A DNA stretch of 64,000 nt from an uncultured Treponema sp. (GTDB lineage: Bacteria > Spirochaetota > Spirochaetia > Treponematales > Treponemataceae), in contig CAMJZA010000010.1 in assembly GCA_946410085.1 (NCBI GenBank), forward strand, positions 1-64,000. The letters run 5' to 3'. Below the pieces are notes generated by a model that worked only from the letters and a program-made list of their open reading frames with translations, was not told the DNA's origin and ran no database searches. Both the position numbers and the translations under genes were made by a program. Shown in pieces: positions 42,120 to 50,433 of this stretch; positions within the stretch are counted from its first letter, which is position 1; each line of letters starts with the position of its first letter.

Positions 42120-44320
42120 TCGGTCTTTTCCCCTGTCAGTATTTCGAGCAGCTTTTTGCCGTGCTCCTGCCAGCTGGTGAGATGTATTCCTGAGCTGGCA
42201 GGTGCCTTGCCCGCACGGAACAGGGAAATCCACTCCTCCACTGCATCTGCAAGGTTTTCAGGCTCAAAACCCGAGAAATAGAAGGCATTGTCCCCTGCAA
42301 TTTCACGGAATACCGGGATGTCGCGCAGTATGAGGGGCTTGCCGTAATAGGCCCCTTCGGTCACTGCGAGGCCGAAGCCCTCCCATTTGCTCGGGACAAG
42401 CACAGCATCAGCGGATTTATACAGGCTGTCGAGCTCCTCGTCGCTTATGCCGCCTTTGTGCCAGAAGAGGTTTGTCCCATAGTTCGGGCTTGACTCTATG
42501 AGCCGGACGGTCTTTTCTACCTTCCAGCCCTCCCTGCCGACAATATCCAGTCGGACGTTCACGTCCCGCTTCCTGAGCAGGTCGAATGCCTGTACCGCCT
42601 GGTCATGCATCTTGCGCGGCTCCACGGTGCTGACCATGAGCAGGCGGACCGCATTTCCTTCGCTGCAAGGAGTCTTGGGTTCCGTTTCTGTGGCTGGCCG
42701 GATCCCACAACGGCTGGAAAAGTCGCAGCCCAGCCAGGAGTATCCGAATGTGAGATTTGCAGACCGCTCTCCATCCGGGTGGCTGCGGAAATAGGCTTTT
42801 ACGTCATCTATTGTTGCTTTTGAGTTGCCAATGATTCCCGTGTAGCGTACTATGACCGTGAGCCACTTACTGAATGCAGTAACCAGAGCATCATCACATG
42901 TTTCGGGAAAGCGAATGGGAATCAGGTCATGAATAAAGAACCATATTTTCACACCCTTTGTGTATAATTTATCAAGCGAAGTCGTGTTTTTGGGTGTTTC
43001 CACAAGGCTGATATCGGAGGAATAGATTATGTCTCCGGGGAGAGGGGTTATTTCCAGTCCCGTTTCACAGTCAAACAGGCCTTCCCCTTCTTCGTCAAAG
43101 TAGAAAGGGACAATCTTGAATTCACCGTTCAATCCGTACAGGAATTTCAGCTCTTCTTTTTCTACCCTTTGAACTCCTGTTCCTGCATCAATTTTACGCT
43201 GCACTGTTACATCAAAGAACAGTGTTTTTTCCTTTTTCCAATAATCCGTATAAGCTTTCAGTTCGTTGAGCAGTAAGGCTTTCACGTTCTCCGGTGCGAA
43301 ATCCTTCAGCCGCTCCCGGCCATTCGCAATCAGCGAGTTGCGCAGCTTTTCGTCCGTCATCACCATGTCAATCGCTTCCGCTACGATTTCAGGTTCCTTG
43401 CGTTCAAGCAGGAGTCCTGCCCCGCCCAGTGTCTCCGTGACCGCACTGGATTTGTATGCGATGATGGGAACTTCATAGTGCATGGCTTCCAGCAGGGGAA
43501 CGCAGAATCCCTCATGCTCGCTCAGGCAGAGGAACACATCGGCATTCCTGTAGTATGCATCCTTCTCGCTGTCAGATACATGGCCTGTGAAAGTTACGCC
43601 GTCCAGAGCTGTGAAGCGCGGGTATGCTTTGAGGGCCTCTGCATAGTCATCTTCTCCGCCTCCAAGCAGAATCAGGCGGCTGCTTGGGTTGATGTTCTTG
43701 TGGTAGATGTAAAATGCTTCCAGTATATCATGCTGCTTCTTGTTTGGAGCAAGCCGACCGACAAAGAGGATGTTCGCGGAGTCGCCTTTGTCCTTCCGTA
43801 CGGCAGCCTGCTCCCTGAACTGGCAGATGACGGGCAGGACGTGGACGGGACAGAGGTAGCCGGCTTTTTCCAGTTCTGCCTTGTTGTAGGCTGAGACTGC
43901 AAGACAGAGGGAAGGTACCAGACGCAGGAATTTGAGCTGCTTCAGACCCTCTCCGCAACGTTCCGCAGCTGCCGGGTCTTCGTAGTCTTTGAAGAAGTGC
44001 GGCGGAGTTATATTGTGGTAGATGAATATCTTGTGTCCCGGCCTTTCGCCGAGCGTGAGCATATAATCCCATGCAACGGAGACATGGCAGATGAGTATGT
44101 CCGCATCATCCTGATACTCGTGTATGCTCTTTATGCCGCTTATGCCGTTGTTTTGCAGTTTGGGGTCTATCTGCTCCGCATAGATGTCACCGCCGTAGCC
44201 TGCTTCCCTCAGGCAGTCGCGGATGGCAAGGCAGTCGTTCCCGATTGCGTCCCCGTAGGATATGGTGGGGAGTATCTGAATTATATGCGGTAAACGGGAT
44301 GTGGTATATTCCTGCTTCAT
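42116..44320 (-). CDS. Double GT4 glycosyltransferase (two modules in one chain)
   Basis: A 734-residue cytosolic enzyme with two complete GT-B (GT4) modules. Module 1 (residues ~10-370) has ILFVGRLAPNKKQHDILEAF and SEHEGFCVPLLEAMHYEVP. Module 2 (~375-730) has the DVTVQRKIDAGTGVQRVE opening, FIHDLIPIRFPE, STVEPRKMHDQAVQAF and KWEGFGLAVTEGAYYGKPLILRD. Each has the nucleotide-sugar EGFG/EGFC loop with the conserved glutamates. Module 2 is clearly related to the first half of the GT gene at 46516. Two modules suggest alternating linkages in a polymer repeat. Confidence 0.85.
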   Translation of the reverse strand: MKQEYTTSRLPHIIQILPTISYGDAIGNDCLAIRDCLREAGYGGDIYAEQIDPKLQNNGISGIKSIHEYQDDADILICHVSVAWDYMLTLGERPGHKIFIYHNITPPHFFKDYEDPAAAERCGEGLKQLKFLRLVPSLCLAVSAYNKAELEKAGYLCPVHVLPVICQFREQAAVRKDKGDSANILFVGRLAPNKKQHDILEAFYIYHKNINPSSRLILLGGGEDDYAEALKAYPRFTALDGVTFTGHVSDSEKDAYYRNADVFLCLSEHEGFCVPLLEAMHYEVPIIAYKSSAVTETLGGAGLLLERKEPEIVAEAIDMVMTDEKLRNSLIANGRERLKDFAPENVKALLLNELKAYTDYWKKEKTLFFDVTVQRKIDAGTGVQRVEKEELKFLYGLNGEFKIVPFYFDEEGEGLFDCETGLEITPLPGDIIYSSDISLVETPKNTTSLDKLYTKGVKIWFFIHDLIPIRFPETCDDALVTAFSKWLTVIVRYTGIIGNSKATIDDVKAYFRSHPDGERSANLTFGYSWLGCDFSSRCGIRPATETEPKTPCSEGNAVRLLMVSTVEPRKMHDQAVQAFDLLRKRDVNVRLDIVGREGWKVEKTVRLIESSPNYGTNLFWHKGGISDEELDSLYKSADAVLVPSKWEGFGLAVTEGAYYGKPLILRDIPVFREIAGDNAFYFSGFEPENLADAVEEWISLFRAGKAPASSGIHLTSWQEHGKKLLEILTGEKTE

Positions 44321-44325
44321 TTTTT

Positions 44326-44796
44326 TTACTTTCCGCTCCTGTTTCCGCTCTTGCAGGGATTTCCGTGTGCTGCGTTCAGTTCCTGCGTATACTGACGCTG
44401 CAGGATGTCAAGCTGCTGCTGCAGGGTGTCAATCCGCTTGCTCAGGATGAGGTTTGCTTCAAGCAGGGCTTTGTTAAAGTTCCGCTGTCTGTCCATGTTC
44501 CGGAAGAACAGAAATTTGTTTGCCTTGCGGATAAGTTTCTTGACGAGGAGCCTAAAGCCCGTGTCGTTCAAGTCAAAGTAGTAGTCTATGTCCTTGCAGG
44601 CATCTGCTTCTTTCAGGTATTGCCGCGTTGTCCGTGAAAGGTCACACAGTGATTCGGAAAGGCATTTCTGTTTCCCGGTAAGGTAGTCTGCTGTGAAAAA
44701 CTCATCAAAGCTCTTTTTGGGTTTCAGACGGGCATTTCGTGCTGCCGCCCGTGCGGCAAGGTCCCCGGCAATCTTTGTGAAATCCAATTCCGTCAT
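44326..44796 (-). CDS. Coiled-coil protein of the glycan cluster
   Basis: A 156-residue soluble protein with no catalytic motif. Residues ~25-45 (LKPKKSFDEFFTADYLTGKQ) and YYFDLNDTGFRLLVKKLIRKANKFLFFRNMD look like the region that follows the catalytic domain in cluster methyltransferases. The C-terminal third is a heptad coiled coil (SKRIDTLQQQLDILQRQY). It may be a chain-length or membrane-tethering factor, or the remnant of a larger methyltransferase. Start ATG 44796 is chosen from the promoter at 44826-44854; longer frames cross it. It is 5 nt from the double GT. Confidence 0.65.
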   Translation of the reverse strand: MTELDFTKIAGDLAARAAARNARLKPKKSFDEFFTADYLTGKQKCLSESLCDLSRTTRQYLKEADACKDIDYYFDLNDTGFRLLVKKLIRKANKFLFFRNMDRQRNFNKALLEANLILSKRIDTLQQQLDILQRQYTQELNAAHGNPCKSGNRSGK

Positions 44797-44825
44797 TACA
44801 AGCAGCGCCTCCGTCCTGCCGTGCA

Positions 44826-44854
44826 AGTATAGCATAAAGAGGGCAGGGACGGAA
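44826..44854 (-). promoter_or_regulatory. Promoter of the minus-strand glycan operon
   Basis: TTCCGT (44849-44854), a 17-bp spacer and TATACT (44826-44831) on the minus strand, with a leader of about 23 nt containing GGACGGAGG. It is divergent from the Wzm promoter 50 bp away. Confidence 0.65.
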
Positions 44855-44903
44855 AGGGGGCACCGGGCCCGCATCCGCGGTATTGCACGGAAATGCCGGG
44901 AAA

Positions 44904-44932
44904 TTGACTTGTTGCCGGAAATTGCATATACT
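44904..44932 (+). promoter_or_regulatory. Near-leaderless promoter of wzm
   Basis: TTGACT (44904-44909), a 17-bp spacer and TATACT (44927-44932). The GTG start at 44941 is 8 nt after the -10 box, and no ribosome site fits between. Confidence 0.75.
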
Positions 44933-44940
44933 TTAACGCC

Positions 44941-45738
44941 GTGAACCGCTTGCAAAAGATACTGCTGTACCGGGAAATGATTGCCAGTCTCGTCAGACGC
45001 GATCTGAAAGGACGTTATAAGGGGTCTTTTCTGGGGTTTCTGTGGACCTTCATCAATCCCCTGCTTCAGATGCTTGTCTATACCCTTGTTTTTTCAATCA
45101 TCATGAAAAGCGGCGTGGATCATTATTACATATTCCTCTTTGTTGCGCTTATTCCCTGGATATTCTGTTCATCCTGCGTGAGCGGCGGGTCCGACTGCGT
45201 GTTCTGTTCCAAGGACCTCGTGAAGAAGATTTATTTTCCCCGGGAAGTCCTTCCCATATCCTTCGTGACGGCTGCCTTCATCAACATGCTGCTGTCATAC
45301 CTTGTCGTGTTTGCCGTCATCGTCATCAGCGGTTTCGGCATCCGCTGGGATATCCTGTACTATCTTGTTCCGGTAGTCATCGTTGAGTATTTCCTTGCGC
45401 TCGGCCTCTGCTTCCTGTTTTCCGCCCTGACGGTCTACTTCCGGGACCTCTTTTATTTCCTGGGCATCCTGACGATGCTCTGGCAGTTCCTGACCCCGGT
45501 GATGTTCTCCCAGGACCGGGTCGTTGAGGCGCTGTCGGAACGTTCCCCCCTTCTGCTCAAGCTCTGGTACCTGAATCCCATGACTCCGGTCATAAACTGC
45601 TTCCGGGACGTCATGTACTATAAGCGGGTGCCGGATCTGGCCATGCTTTCTTCTGCCGTGGGCTTCGGCCTTTTTTTCCTCATAACCGGCTGGTTTGTCT
45701 TCGGCAGGCTCCAGAAAGGCTTTGCGGAGGTCATGTGA
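44941..45738 (+). CDS. wzm: ABC-2 polysaccharide exporter permease
   Basis: A 265-residue inner-membrane protein with six helices, the channel half of the ABC exporter that moves undecaprenyl-linked glycans to the periplasm. Seen are the amphipathic N-terminal MIASLVRRDLKGRYKGSFLGFLWTFINPLLQM typical of Wzm/TagG proteins and the WYLNPMTPVINCFRDVMYY motif before the last helices. It starts at GTG 44941. The stop overlaps the ATPase start (TGATG), so the two are made together. Confidence 0.93.
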   Translation: MNRLQKILLYREMIASLVRRDLKGRYKGSFLGFLWTFINPLLQMLVYTLVFSIIMKSGVDHYYIFLFVALIPWIFCSSCVSGGSDCVFCSKDLVKKIYFPREVLPISFVTAAFINMLLSYLVVFAVIVISGFGIRWDILYYLVPVVIVEYFLALGLCFLFSALTVYFRDLFYFLGILTMLWQFLTPVMFSQDRVVEALSERSPLLLKLWYLNPMTPVINCFRDVMYYKRVPDLAMLSSAVGFGLFFLITGWFVFGRLQKGFAEVM

Positions 45739-46499
45739 TGAACCCGGAGAACATCATTGAAGTCCGGGATCTGGTCAAGCAGTTCAAGGTCCGCTCGGAT
45801 TCAGGGTTCAGCCTGAAGCGGCTGGTCCTTTTTGGCAGGGGACGGAGCCGTCCCTACGAACTCCGCCCGGTCCTGAAAGGAATCAGTTTTGCCGTGAAGG
45901 GGGGGGAGTCCGTTGCCCTGATCGGGCACAACGGCTGCGGCAAGAGTACGACGCTCAAGCTTTTGAGCGAGATAATCTATCCGACATCCGGCACGATAGA
46001 AAAGAAAGGCCGGGTTTCCAGCCTGCTTGAACTGGGGGCGGGCTTTCACCCTGACATGAGCGGCAGGGAGAATATCTTCATAAATGCTTCGATTTTCGGC
46101 CTGCCGAAGAAGGAGATAAGCCGGCGGCTGGATGACATCATCGCATTTTCGGAGCTGGAACACTACATTGACAATCCGGTCCGTACCTATTCTTCGGGAA
46201 TGTACATGCGCCTTGCCTTTTCCGTCGCGATAAACGTCGATGCCGACATCCTGCTGGTGGACGAGATTCTGTCCGTCGGCGATGCGGCCTTTCAGGCCAA
46301 GTGCTTTGCGAAGATCAAGGAAATAAAGCGTTCCGGGACGACCATCGTCCTGGTTTCGCACAGCATGGATCAGGTGCGGCAGGTCTGTGACCGTGCCATC
46401 TGGCTCAACGACGGCCTGATTGCGGCCGAAGGGGACTGCCGGGACGTGACGGAACGCTATCTGGCGTTCATGCAGGACAGGATAGACGGACGGGGCTAG
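45738..46499 (+). CDS. wzt: ABC polysaccharide exporter ATPase without carbohydrate-binding domain
   Basis: A 253-residue ATPase partner of Wzm. Walker A GHNGCGKST, the Wzt-type LLELGAGFHPDMSGRENI, signature YSSGMYMRLAFS (ABC C-loop) and Walker B DILLVDEILSVGD, and the H-loop VSHSMDQV are all present. At 253 residues it stops after the nucleotide-binding domain. The long C-terminal carbohydrate-binding domain that reads the capping group in O8/O9-type Wzt proteins is missing, so recognition of the finished chain must work differently. ATG 45738 with GGAGG, overlapping wzm. Confidence 0.93.
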   Translation: MNPENIIEVRDLVKQFKVRSDSGFSLKRLVLFGRGRSRPYELRPVLKGISFAVKGGESVALIGHNGCGKSTTLKLLSEIIYPTSGTIEKKGRVSSLLELGAGFHPDMSGRENIFINASIFGLPKKEISRRLDDIIAFSELEHYIDNPVRTYSSGMYMRLAFSVAINVDADILLVDEILSVGDAAFQAKCFAKIKEIKRSGTTIVLVSHSMDQVRQVCDRAIWLNDGLIAAEGDCRDVTERYLAFMQDRIDGRG

Positions 46500-46515
46500 G
46501 GAATAGTAAATAGGC

Positions 46516-48705
46516 ATGGATATCTTTACCCCCTTCCGCCTGCTGCGGGGGCATGCGGGCGGTCTGATCAATTATCTTTTCCTCTTTGACCGTCAGCGGC
46601 CGGCAGGCGAAAAGCATCTGTTCGTCGATGTGACGGAGATTCACCGGGTGAATTCCCATACGGGGGTTCCGCGGGTTACCAGCAGTGTCCTGAAGGAACT
46701 GTACCGGCTGAACCTGCCCTACCGCATTGTGGAAGTCTATGCCCGTCCACACCACGAGGGTTTCTTTTCCGTTGCCCGGCGGCGGCCCATACGGGTTGCC
46801 CGGGGCGATGTCTTCTTTGGCCTGGATCTTTCCAAGTTTTTGACCCAGAAAAACCGCTGGTTCCTCGACCGGATGTACCGTTCGGGCATTCCCGTCTACT
46901 TTTATGTCCACGACCTTATTCCGATTACCTTCCCGGAAAACTGCAGCCCCAACGTCGTCAGGGCCTTCCCCAGGTGGCTTGCAACGGTCTCCCGCTATTC
47001 CGGTCTCATTGCGAACTCCCGCAGTACCCGCGATGAATTTGCCGACTATTTTTCCAGGGGGGAGCACCGGGCAGCCAATGAACGCCTCCTGATTGATTTT
47101 GCCTATCCGGGAACGGACTTTGCCTCTCTGGCTCCCGGCGGGGCGGGCCTGCGGGACGGGCAGCCCGGATTGCAGGCAGGCCGCCGTGACGGCCGGATTG
47201 CCTTCATTGCGGTCGGCGCCATTGAAAAGCGGAAGGGCTACGGTCAGCTGCTGGGCGCCTTTGAACTGCTGCGGAAGAAGGGTGTTGACCTGTCGCTGAC
47301 CATTGTCGGTCCTGCGTATGAGCGGGGCGGAGCGGTGGAGCAGGCGATTTTTTCCAGTTCCCATTATGGCACGAGCCTGTTCTGGTACGACAGCTATGTC
47401 AGCGATGAAAAGCTTGCGTCCCTCTATGCCGAAAGCGATGCCTATATTTCGGCAAGCTGGGCGGAAGGCTTTGGCCTGCCGGTCATCGAGGCCGCCAGCT
47501 ATGACAAGCCGCTCATCCTCCGTGACATTACCGTGTTCCGTGAGCTGGGTGGGGAAGGGGCCTTTTATTTTTCCGGGGTCTCGGCGGAAAGCCTTGCAGC
47601 CGCCCTTGAAGACTGGATTTCCCTTTACCGGACGTCGCAGGTTCCCCTGCCGTCCGTCAGGGGGCGGAGCTGGCGCTCGTGTGCAGAAGATATATGCCGG
47701 ATAATCCTCCCCGAATACCGTGCTGCAGCCGCTGCCGAGCAGGAAAAGCGGAAGGCTGCGAAGCCTGCCTGCGATGTTTCGGTCATTATCGTCAACTATA
47801 ATACCTGCAGCCTGCTCCGCGACTGCCTTGCGTCGATATATGCAAGGACGGAGGGAATTGCCTTTGAAGTGCTGGTCAGCGACAATGGTTCGACGGACGG
47901 CTCTGCCGAGATGGTGCGGAAGGAGTTTCCGCAGGTGGAACTGCTGGAAAACCGGGCGAACCTGGGCTTTGGGGCTGCAAACAACCGTGCCCTGGACCGG
48001 GCGGTCGGGAAGTATGTCTTCTATTTAAATAGCGATACGGTGCTCGTCAATAATGCCGTGAAAGTCTTCTTTGACTACTGGGAATCCCATGCCGGTGATG
48101 CCATCAGCTGCCTGGGCTGCAACCTGATGTGGCCGGACGGGCAGTTCTGCCGGTCGGCGGGTGAAAGCCGGAACGGACGCTTTAAGTCGGCTGCCGATTT
48201 CAGGCGCAACCAGCGTAAGCTGTGCTTCCGCTCCTATCGGGTTGCGATGCGGCACTATGTTTTTAAGCGGCCCTTGCGGCTCGTGGAAGACCAGGACCCT
48301 CCGGTGGAAAAGCGGGTTGGCCCGGTCGGCTATGTGACCGGTGCCGACCTGTTTCTCCTGAACAACGGGCAGGCACGCTTTGACGAGGGCTATTTCATGT
48401 ATTACGAGGAGGTAGACCTCGAGTATGCCCTTTCTGCCGCAGGGAAGCAGCCCGTATTGATTGACGGACCGCAGATTATCCATCTTGAAGGGGCGTCATC
48501 GGTCAGGAACAGGTACGAAATCAAGGATCAGACCGACTTCTCCAAGATACAGATGAGCCTGTCCGCCATCCGCTTTTTCAAGAAGCATGCGCTCATCAGC
48601 CCCGGGACGCTCTTCCTTACCAAGCTCTATACGGCCCTGCTGTGGCTGAACCCCCTCATTTTCAGGAGTACCCGGCGCTATATACGGCGCCTGGCCTCGC
48701 TCTAG
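46516..48705 (+). CDS. GT4-GT2 fusion glycosyltransferase
   Basis: A 729-residue cytosolic protein. Residues ~35-400 form a GT4 module (VDVTEIHRVNSHTGVPRV, YVHDLIPITFPENC, VGAIEKRKGYGQLL, AEGFGLPVIEAASYDKPLILRD). Residues ~415-725 are a GT2 module (VSVIIVNYNTCSLLRDCL, SDNGSTDGSAE, FYLNSDTVLV, GYFMYYEEVDLEYAL), like rhamnosyltransferases. The first module is a close relative of the second module of the double GT at 42116. Two modules again point to building a two-sugar repeat. It is 17 nt after wzt, in the same unit. Confidence 0.88.
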   Translation: MDIFTPFRLLRGHAGGLINYLFLFDRQRPAGEKHLFVDVTEIHRVNSHTGVPRVTSSVLKELYRLNLPYRIVEVYARPHHEGFFSVARRRPIRVARGDVFFGLDLSKFLTQKNRWFLDRMYRSGIPVYFYVHDLIPITFPENCSPNVVRAFPRWLATVSRYSGLIANSRSTRDEFADYFSRGEHRAANERLLIDFAYPGTDFASLAPGGAGLRDGQPGLQAGRRDGRIAFIAVGAIEKRKGYGQLLGAFELLRKKGVDLSLTIVGPAYERGGAVEQAIFSSSHYGTSLFWYDSYVSDEKLASLYAESDAYISASWAEGFGLPVIEAASYDKPLILRDITVFRELGGEGAFYFSGVSAESLAAALEDWISLYRTSQVPLPSVRGRSWRSCAEDICRIILPEYRAAAAAEQEKRKAAKPACDVSVIIVNYNTCSLLRDCLASIYARTEGIAFEVLVSDNGSTDGSAEMVRKEFPQVELLENRANLGFGAANNRALDRAVGKYVFYLNSDTVLVNNAVKVFFDYWESHAGDAISCLGCNLMWPDGQFCRSAGESRNGRFKSAADFRRNQRKLCFRSYRVAMRHYVFKRPLRLVEDQDPPVEKRVGPVGYVTGADLFLLNNGQARFDEGYFMYYEEVDLEYALSAAGKQPVLIDGPQIIHLEGASSVRNRYEIKDQTDFSKIQMSLSAIRFFKKHALISPGTLFLTKLYTALLWLNPLIFRSTRRYIRRLASL

Positions 48706-48778
48706 TGTCCTTGTGCCGCGGCAGGCTGACTGGCCGACAGGCCGGTGCAGTTCCGGCGGACAGCCGGAGCCTCCCTGC

Positions 48779-49009
48779 TTACAGGTTCATGCCCTCAAGG
48801 ATGGCCTTGAGCGACTTGAGTTCGTCCGCCGTCAGCGTAATGCCCTTTCCCATCTTTTCATGGTCGGGAGACCAGGAGCGGATGTCGTATTTTGCGGGCC
48901 GGTCACCCCAGGAAACGAGGTTCAGCTCCAGATTCCAGCCTCCCTTGCCTTCTGAAATCACCTTCCGGTCGTTATTGTCTGCAAATTTGAACGTAAACGA
49001 ATCTGCCAT
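48779..49009 (-). CDS. YdbC-like PC4 single-stranded DNA-binding protein
   Basis: A 76-residue protein: GGWNLELNLVSWGDRPAKYDIRSWSPDHEKMGKGITLTADELKSLKAIL matches the YdbC/PC4 fold, homologues of the eukaryotic transcription coactivator PC4 that bind single-stranded DNA as dimers. The motif YDIRSW...HEKMGKG is highly conserved. Start ATG 49009 is preferred, with AAAGGGG upstream and a promoter at 49051-49079; longer readings cross the promoter. It stands alone as a single-gene unit converging with the glycosyltransferase gene. Confidence 0.88.
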   Translation of the reverse strand: MADSFTFKFADNNDRKVISEGKGGWNLELNLVSWGDRPAKYDIRSWSPDHEKMGKGITLTADELKSLKAILEGMNL

Positions 49010-49050
49010 AATTTTCCCCTTTGTCCTTAACAATCTTTCCTGTATGCTAT

Positions 49051-49079
49051 ATAATAGCACAAAAATGCGCCTGGTGGAA
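49051..49079 (-). promoter_or_regulatory. Promoter of YdbC-like gene
   Basis: TTCCAC (49074-49079), a 17-bp spacer and TATTAT (49051-49056) on the minus strand. The leader before ATG 49009 is about 35 nt. Confidence 0.6.
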
Positions 49080-49158
49080 GTTTTAAAATACAATACAAAA
49101 ATTCTGCTAAATGGCCGATAACCTAGGTGGTATTTCATTTAAAACTATGGGAGGAAAA

Positions 49159-50433
49159 ATGGTAACGGTAAAGCGTTTAGCGCTTGTGCTTCTCGCAGTA
49201 AGTTCCCTGTTCTTTGTGGCATGCGGTTCTACTCCGAAAGATGATTCAAGCTCCTCAAGCAGTGCGGGCTCCTCTTCGCAGTCACGTACGGGGTCGGGAT
49301 CAGGTTCCGGCTCAGACTCTTCTGACGCCAATGGAAGCGGCAGGAACTCCTTCAGTGACGGCAGCGGCTCCGGTTATGGTGATGATGACTCCGCTTACGG
49401 CGATGACGACTCCGATTATGATGATTCCGACTCTGACGATGATTCCGGCTCTGATGACGATGAAGATGGTTCCGGTTCCGGGTCGGGAAGCTCATGGGGC
49501 TTCGGTTCCGGCTATGACGACGACGATGAAGATGAAGAGTTCGATGAGGATACTGCGTCAAACTATAATGCCCTTTTCAGGATGATAGAGAAGTCCCGGG
49601 CCAAGGCGATTGAAGCCGGTGCCGAGGATGATGATGCGACGTCCGATTTCCTTGCTGCCCTTGACGAAGAGTACCTCAGGCAGAAAGCCCTTGCCGAAGA
49701 AGACGGCATTTCTCCCGAGATGACGAACATCCTCCGGCAGATACAGGCAGCCTATGCCGGGCTTGAGCAGTATGAGCAGGCAAAGGCAAAGAAGCAGATC
49801 ATAGACGACAACGACTATGCTTCGAACAACGAGCGGGCGTACAACGAAGGTGCAGGCCTGCTCGAAGAGCTTGAGGAAATCATGGCGGACAGCGACAGCT
49901 TCTTTGAAGAGCTCCGCTCCGGCGATTCCGATGTCGGTACTCAGTTCCTGAACAAGGCAACGAAGGCAAACACGGACTTTACGAATGTCCTCAAGGCTGC
50001 CGCAAACAATATGCGCACCGAGGCCTTTAAGGCGAAGAAGCAGGCGGACAGCGTAAAGGCATCCGTTTCCCGCAAGGACGACTACGATGACGGTGTTTCC
50101 GAGTTCCGTGCCGGTGATTCCAACTACATTACCGGCAGCGTAGACGAGTCCATTGAAAACTATACGAACGCACGGGATATCTTTGCAACCCTGTATGAAG
50201 AGGTTTCTGCTGCCCGTGCCGAAGCCCAGAAGAAGATTCAGGCGGCAAAGCAGCGGGTCAAGAAGGCCCGGGGTGTTGCCGACGAAGCTGACAAGACGGA
50301 TCCGCTGACCGAAAAGATTGACGGCATTGAAGACCACGACGCCAAGCTCCTTGAAGACGATGACTTCTCCGATGCGGAGAATTCCTACGTCGAGATTGAC
50401 GAGGAGCTGGATGCCGATGGAGGTGACTTATGA
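49159..50433 (+). CDS. Ser/Asp-rich lipoprotein with helical C-terminal domain
   Basis: A 424-residue lipoprotein. The signal ends in LFFVAC with Cys22 as the relaxed spirochaetal lipobox. Residues ~25-135 are a low-complexity Ser/Gly/Asp stretch that becomes almost purely acidic (DDEDEEFDEDTA), likely a flexible tether or metal-binding tail. The rest is helical with heptads, and the segment KKIQAAKQRVKKARGVADEAD is basic. Start ATG 49159 has GGAGGA. The stop overlaps the next gene by 4 nt (ATGA), so the two are translationally coupled and probably form an envelope pair. Confidence 0.8.
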   Translation: MVTVKRLALVLLAVSSLFFVACGSTPKDDSSSSSSAGSSSQSRTGSGSGSGSDSSDANGSGRNSFSDGSGSGYGDDDSAYGDDDSDYDDSDSDDDSGSDDDEDGSGSGSGSSWGFGSGYDDDDEDEEFDEDTASNYNALFRMIEKSRAKAIEAGAEDDDATSDFLAALDEEYLRQKALAEEDGISPEMTNILRQIQAAYAGLEQYEQAKAKKQIIDDNDYASNNERAYNEGAGLLEELEEIMADSDSFFEELRSGDSDVGTQFLNKATKANTDFTNVLKAAANNMRTEAFKAKKQADSVKASVSRKDDYDDGVSEFRAGDSNYITGSVDESIENYTNARDIFATLYEEVSAARAEAQKKIQAAKQRVKKARGVADEADKTDPLTEKIDGIEDHDAKLLEDDDFSDAENSYVEIDEELDADGGDL

